From: Burkholderiaceae bacterium | Lineage (GTDB): Bacteria; Pseudomonadota; Gammaproteobacteria; Burkholderiales; Burkholderiaceae_E | NCBI GenBank assembly: GCA_023258775.1 | Contig: JALQWJ010000062.1 | Location: 1 to 8,067 of the forward strand | Direction of reading: 5' to 3' | DNA: 8,067 nucleotides | In this document: positions 5,672 through 8,067 of the stretch, one piece after another | Numbering within the stretch: position 1 is the stretch's first letter | Layout: every line of letters starts with the position of its first letter | Notes under the pieces: generated by a model | What the model saw: the letters and a program-made list of their open reading frames with translations, nothing else | Told to the model about the DNA's origin: nothing | Database searches by the model: none | Translations under genes and position numbers: made by a program

Positions 5672-7591
5672 TCAAGCCAAGCCCTTTTCAACATCTTCCT
5701 GTAGCCACTGCTTGAAGATGGCCGCCACAACCCTTGGATCTTTCTGAACAAATTCCTTGGCGTAGGCAAGCAACTCTTCGTATTCGGCAGCCTTTTCCTC
5801 TTCCTCGCGCTTGCGCTTGTCTTCGAGGATTCGACGTTCCTCTTCAAGGCGCTGACGCTCTTCTTCTTCCTGAATACGGCGACGCTCACGCTCAAGTTCA
5901 AGCTCAAGGCGACGCTTCTCACGCGCTGCTGGCGACATCGCTTGCAATTCAGCCTTAACGCGCTCATCGAACTCTTCTTCGATCCGCTGCTCTTCTTCAA
6001 CCACTTTAGGTGGTGGCGGGAAGAGGATAGGACGGACTAAGAACACCGTCACAAGACCTAGCACCGTCGCAATGATCAAGAATTTGAAAAATTCCTTCAT
6101 CACGCTAGCAAAAGTAGCCTGCTTCCAAAACGGTGGCTCGTCGCTCACCGGCGGCGAGAAAGGAATACTCACGACCGACACCGAGTCGCCGCGCTGCTGA
6201 GAAAATCCCATCGCGTCGCGAACCAGCGATGTCATTTGCTGGATCTCCTGTTGGGTGTAGGCTGTCTCTTTAACATTGCCTTCGGCATCAACCGTCTTTT
6301 TAAAGTTCACGATCACGGCCGTTGATACCCGCTTCACGCTCGCGCGAGGTCCGCGAACGGTTTGAATCGCACGGTCAACTTCGTAGTTAACGGTTTGCTC
6401 TTTGCGCGCTGCGTTGGTGGAAACTGGGCTCTGCGTGCCTGGTGGCTGGGCTTGACCTTGGCCTGGCTGACCCTCGATGGGGGCCTGCCCGCCTTGAGGC
6501 GGCTGGTTGGTCAACGCACCCGGAATACCCCCCGCACTCGTGACGGGCCCGGTTGCTTCGAGATTTTGCTGGGAGCGAATGCTTGCCGGGTTTTGTCCGG
6601 AGTTGGGCTTGAAAATCTCCTCAGCACGCTCACTTTGAGTGAAATCAACATCGACTGCGACCTGGGCACGAACATTGTCACGCCCTGTCACTGGCTCAAG
6701 AATCGTAACGATTCGCCTCGCCACCTGATTTTCGACCTCAGCAACATACTTAATCTGTGCAGCGTCCATGCCGCTTGCACCGCTACGACTTGGATTAGGC
6801 GCGAGCAAGCCGCCGTCGCTATCAACCACGGTGACCATGGCGGGCAATAACTGTGGAACCGATGAAGATACCAAATGGGTAATTGCGGTGACCTGTTGAT
6901 CATCGACCACACGACCCGGGTGGAGCGATAAGACCACGGATGCTGTCGGCTTGGGTTGATCACGCAAAAAGGCTGATGTTTTCGGGATAGCCAGGTGAAC
7001 CCTAGCCTCTCTGACCTGGGCCAAGGTCTTGATTGAGCTCGATAACTCCGATTCAAGCGCCCTCTGGTAATTCACCTGTTCGACGAACTGTGAGGTGCCA
7101 AGCTTTTGATTTTCAAGCACTTCAAAGCCGACATTTCCTGCTTTTGGAAGCCCCTGACCCGCAAGTTTTAAACGCGCATCGTAAACCTTATCGCCGGGCA
7201 CCATGATGGCACCGCCCCCTTCGGTAAAGCGATGGGGTACCTTCATTTGCTCGAGCGCGGCAACGATTGCCGCCCCGTCTTTGTCATTGACGTTTGAGAA
7301 CAGAACCTTGTAGTCGTCCTTCTTATCGCCCGACATGGCAACAAGCACCACGGTGATCGCCACGAGCAGGATGGACACGACGAGCAATAGCTTACGCAGC
7401 GGTGAGAGCTCACGGATGCGATCTGCGACCTCTTCCCAACGCTCAGGAAGTGTTTTCGGACCACCTGGACGACTGACGCGCTCGACCTTGGGCGGCGCCA
7501 TGTCCTCCTGCACAATCGCATTGGGATTTACCCCAATCACTGTGGCACCGTTTTCGGCTTGCGCTGCAAGCCCTGGGTTCATGTCTGCCAT
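5672..7591 (-). CDS. fliF: Flagellar M-ring (MS-ring) protein FliF
   Basis: Builds the MS ring in the inner membrane, the platform for the C-ring, rod and export gate. The 639 residues are long for the family (about 550-570). Features in order: cytoplasmic N-terminus with PERWEEVADRIRELSPLRK; first membrane segment (about 68-86); periplasmic ring-building motifs (about 93-260) with YKVLFSNVNDKDGAAIVAAL and FVEQVNYQRALESELSSSI; a Gly/Pro/Gln-rich loop (about 328-400) with the family sequence GGIPGALTNQPP; the ring strand YEVDRAIQ; second membrane segment (about 503-522); and the cytoplasmic tail. That tail starts with an unusual Glu/Arg/Lys-rich stretch (about 530-606). It ends with AKEFVQKDPRVVAAIFKQWLQED (about 611-633), which matches the FliG-binding C-terminus. 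The ATG at 7591 has no strong Shine-Dalgarno sequence, and an in-frame TGA near 7633 limits any extension. The gene is first in its unit, downstream of a sigma-54 type promoter. Confidence 0.97.
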   Translation of the reverse strand: MADMNPGLAAQAENGATVIGVNPNAIVQEDMAPPKVERVSRPGGPKTLPERWEEVADRIRELSPLRKLLLVVSILLVAITVVLVAMSGDKKDDYKVLFSNVNDKDGAAIVAALEQMKVPHRFTEGGGAIMVPGDKVYDARLKLAGQGLPKAGNVGFEVLENQKLGTSQFVEQVNYQRALESELSSSIKTLAQVREARVHLAIPKTSAFLRDQPKPTASVVLSLHPGRVVDDQQVTAITHLVSSSVPQLLPAMVTVVDSDGGLLAPNPSRSGASGMDAAQIKYVAEVENQVARRIVTILEPVTGRDNVRAQVAVDVDFTQSERAEEIFKPNSGQNPASIRSQQNLEATGPVTSAGGIPGALTNQPPQGGQAPIEGQPGQGQAQPPGTQSPVSTNAARKEQTVNYEVDRAIQTVRGPRASVKRVSTAVIVNFKKTVDAEGNVKETAYTQQEIQQMTSLVRDAMGFSQQRGDSVSVVSIPFSPPVSDEPPFWKQATFASVMKEFFKFLIIATVLGLVTVFLVRPILFPPPPKVVEEEQRIEEEFDERVKAELQAMSPAAREKRRLELELERERRRIQEEEERQRLEEERRILEDKRKREEEEKAAEYEELLAYAKEFVQKDPRVVAAIFKQWLQEDVEKGLA

Positions 7592-7627
7592 GAATGCTTG
7601 TATTTCGCTTATAAGGTTCGAACAATA

Positions 7628-7660
7628 AATTCACGCGGCATAAAGCTCACATCGTGAATT
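7628..7660. repeat. Inverted repeat in the fliF leader (8-bp arms)
   Basis: AATTCACG (7628-7635) and CGTGAATT (7653-7660) form a perfect 8-bp inverted repeat around 17 bases. On the fliF strand it spans the predicted transcription start (near 7657) and the first 30 bases of the leader. It could be a binding site for a regulator acting downstream of the start, as known for FlrC in Vibrio cholerae, or a 5' mRNA hairpin. It lacks a T-run, so it is not a terminator. Confidence 0.5.
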
Positions 7661-7666
7661 CCTCGG

Positions 7667-7681
7667 TGGCAAGGCTATCGC
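7667..7681 (+). promoter_or_regulatory. Possible weaker sigma-54 element on the opposite strand, overlapping the fliF promoter
   Basis: The plus strand reads TGGCAAGGCTATCGC, again with GG-N10-GC spacing, because the site is nearly symmetric. The -12 box is TCGC rather than TTGC. The predicted start would be near 7693, about 120 bases before the kinase ATG. It may simply be a by-product of the symmetry. Confidence 0.3.
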
Positions 7682-7683
7682 CA
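7669..7683 (-). promoter_or_regulatory. Putative sigma-54 (RpoN) promoter of fliF
   Basis: The minus strand reads TGGCGATAGCCTTGC: perfect -24 TGGC and -12 TTGC boxes with exact GG-N10-GC spacing. The predicted start is near 7657, giving a leader of about 66 bases to the fliF ATG at 7591. Sigma-54 control of fliF fits the class II/III position of basal-body genes in polar flagellar cascades. The element lies in a GGTGGC/GCCACC inverted repeat (7665-7685). Found by eye; no other promoter type is evident on this strand. Confidence 0.75.
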
Positions 7684-7749
7684 CCCTGTGAAATCTAAGG
7701 CGGATGAGGGATGGGCCTATGCAACTTTGGTGGGAGGTTATAAGGAATG

Positions 7750-7764
7750 CGGCAATCGGGATGC
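7750..7764 (+). promoter_or_regulatory. Possible sigma-54 element upstream of the sensor kinase gene
   Basis: CGGCAATCGGGATGC has GG-N10-GC spacing and is followed by AATTTTT, but both boxes deviate from consensus (CGGC for TGGC, ATGC for TTGC). The predicted start near 7776 would give a leader of about 38 bases. This is a weak call, supported mainly by spacing, position and the fact that FlrB/FleS-type genes are often sigma-54 dependent. Confidence 0.3.
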
Positions 7765-7813
7765 AATTTTTGCCGCTTTTTAGCCGTTAACCCTAAAAGG
7801 TCACCAAAAAGCC

Positions 7814-8067
7814 ATGTCACAAATCGCCGGTCGTTCGACAACACGCCCTCTTATCAGTTCTGCCGAAGAACTCGAGGCGGCGTTTATTCATTTTGTCGAA
7901 GCGACCCAGGAACTTGAGGCATCGCAACAAAAACTTTCCCAGGAAATTTATCGTCTCACCGAGGATCTTGCCCGAAGCAATGCTGATCTAAAGGCACAAA
8001 TTGAAGCAAAAGCACGACTAACCGACGAACTAGCAACCTTGCTTGCCGCTTTACCCACAGGCGTAAT
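7814..8067 (+). CDS. Probable flagellar two-component sensor histidine kinase (FlrB/FleS-like), N-terminal part
   Basis: In FlrB/FleS systems this cytoplasmic kinase phosphorylates a sigma-54 enhancer-binding partner (FlrC/FleR) that switches on basal-body and hook genes. The first 84 codons are visible and the frame is still open at the right edge. They encode a soluble N-terminus with no membrane segment. A long coiled coil (about residues 17-76, with ELEAAFIHFVEATQELE and LTEDLARSNADLKAQIEAKAR) leads into LATLLAALPTGV, the typical entry to the PAS domain of these kinases (usually LLDALPGGVVVLD). The kinase core lies outside the window, so the call rests on this linker-PAS junction and on the flagellar context. 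The ATG at 7814 has AAAAGG about 13 bases upstream, a modest ribosome site. The gene diverges from fliF. Another PAS-containing signalling protein is possible. Confidence 0.7.
   Translation, partial: MSQIAGRSTTRPLISSAEELEAAFIHFVEATQELEASQQKLSQEIYRLTEDLARSNADLKAQIEAKARLTDELATLLAALPTGV

Noticed and set aside
5620..6000. Minus-strand open frame of 126 codons at the fliF 3' end, a possible fliG remnant
   Set aside because: It is the charged FliF helix read in another frame, giving a Lys/Arg/Ser-rich product with no FliG features.
6362..6850. Plus-strand open frame of 162 codons
   Set aside because: It is antisense to the conserved periplasmic part of fliF and has no ribosome site or recognisable domain.

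Overview
The window is a flagellar basal-body, export-apparatus and C-ring locus from a Gram-negative bacterium, most likely a beta- or gammaproteobacterium. This rests on the protein families, on GG-N10-GC (sigma-54 type) promoter elements, and on a divergent gene resembling the FlrB/FleS sensor kinase that drives polar-type flagellar cascades. The exact lineage cannot be fixed from the sequence alone. Apart from the last 254 bases, all genes lie on the minus strand.

Read in the direction of transcription (right to left), the order is fliF (MS ring), fliH (ATPase regulator), fliI (export ATPase), fliJ (export chaperone/stalk), a 162-bp spacer, fliK (hook-length ruler), fliL (stator-associated membrane protein) and the start of fliM (C-ring switch protein, cut by the left edge). 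At the right edge, a divergent plus-strand gene begins that looks like a flagellar two-component sensor kinase. It is separated from fliF by a 222-bp intergenic region. Positions 2957-3118 and 7592-7813 are the only sizeable non-coding stretches, and both carry promoter-like elements and inverted repeats.

The order follows the classic fliEFGHIJKLMN cluster with clear departures. fliG, the rotor protein normally between fliF and fliH, is missing: only 61 bp separate those two genes. fliE is not upstream of fliF. The FliM N-terminus has no recognisable EIDALL-type CheY-P binding motif, although the rest of FliM looks like a genuine switch protein. FliF carries an unusual Glu/Arg-rich predicted long helix between its second membrane segment and a well-kept C-terminal FliG-binding segment, so a FliG is expected elsewhere in the genome.

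Regulation visible in the sequence: a good sigma-54 -24/-12 element (TGGC-N7-TTGC) sits upstream of fliF, and a second (TGGCACG-N4-CTGC) sits upstream of fliK. This suggests two transcription units, fliFHIJ and fliKLM..., both dependent on sigma-54 and an enhancer-binding protein of the FlrC/FleR type. The fliF element lies in a near-symmetric sequence that also gives a weaker GG-N10-GC match on the opposite strand, towards the kinase gene. I see no mobile element, CRISPR array, tRNA or rRNA.
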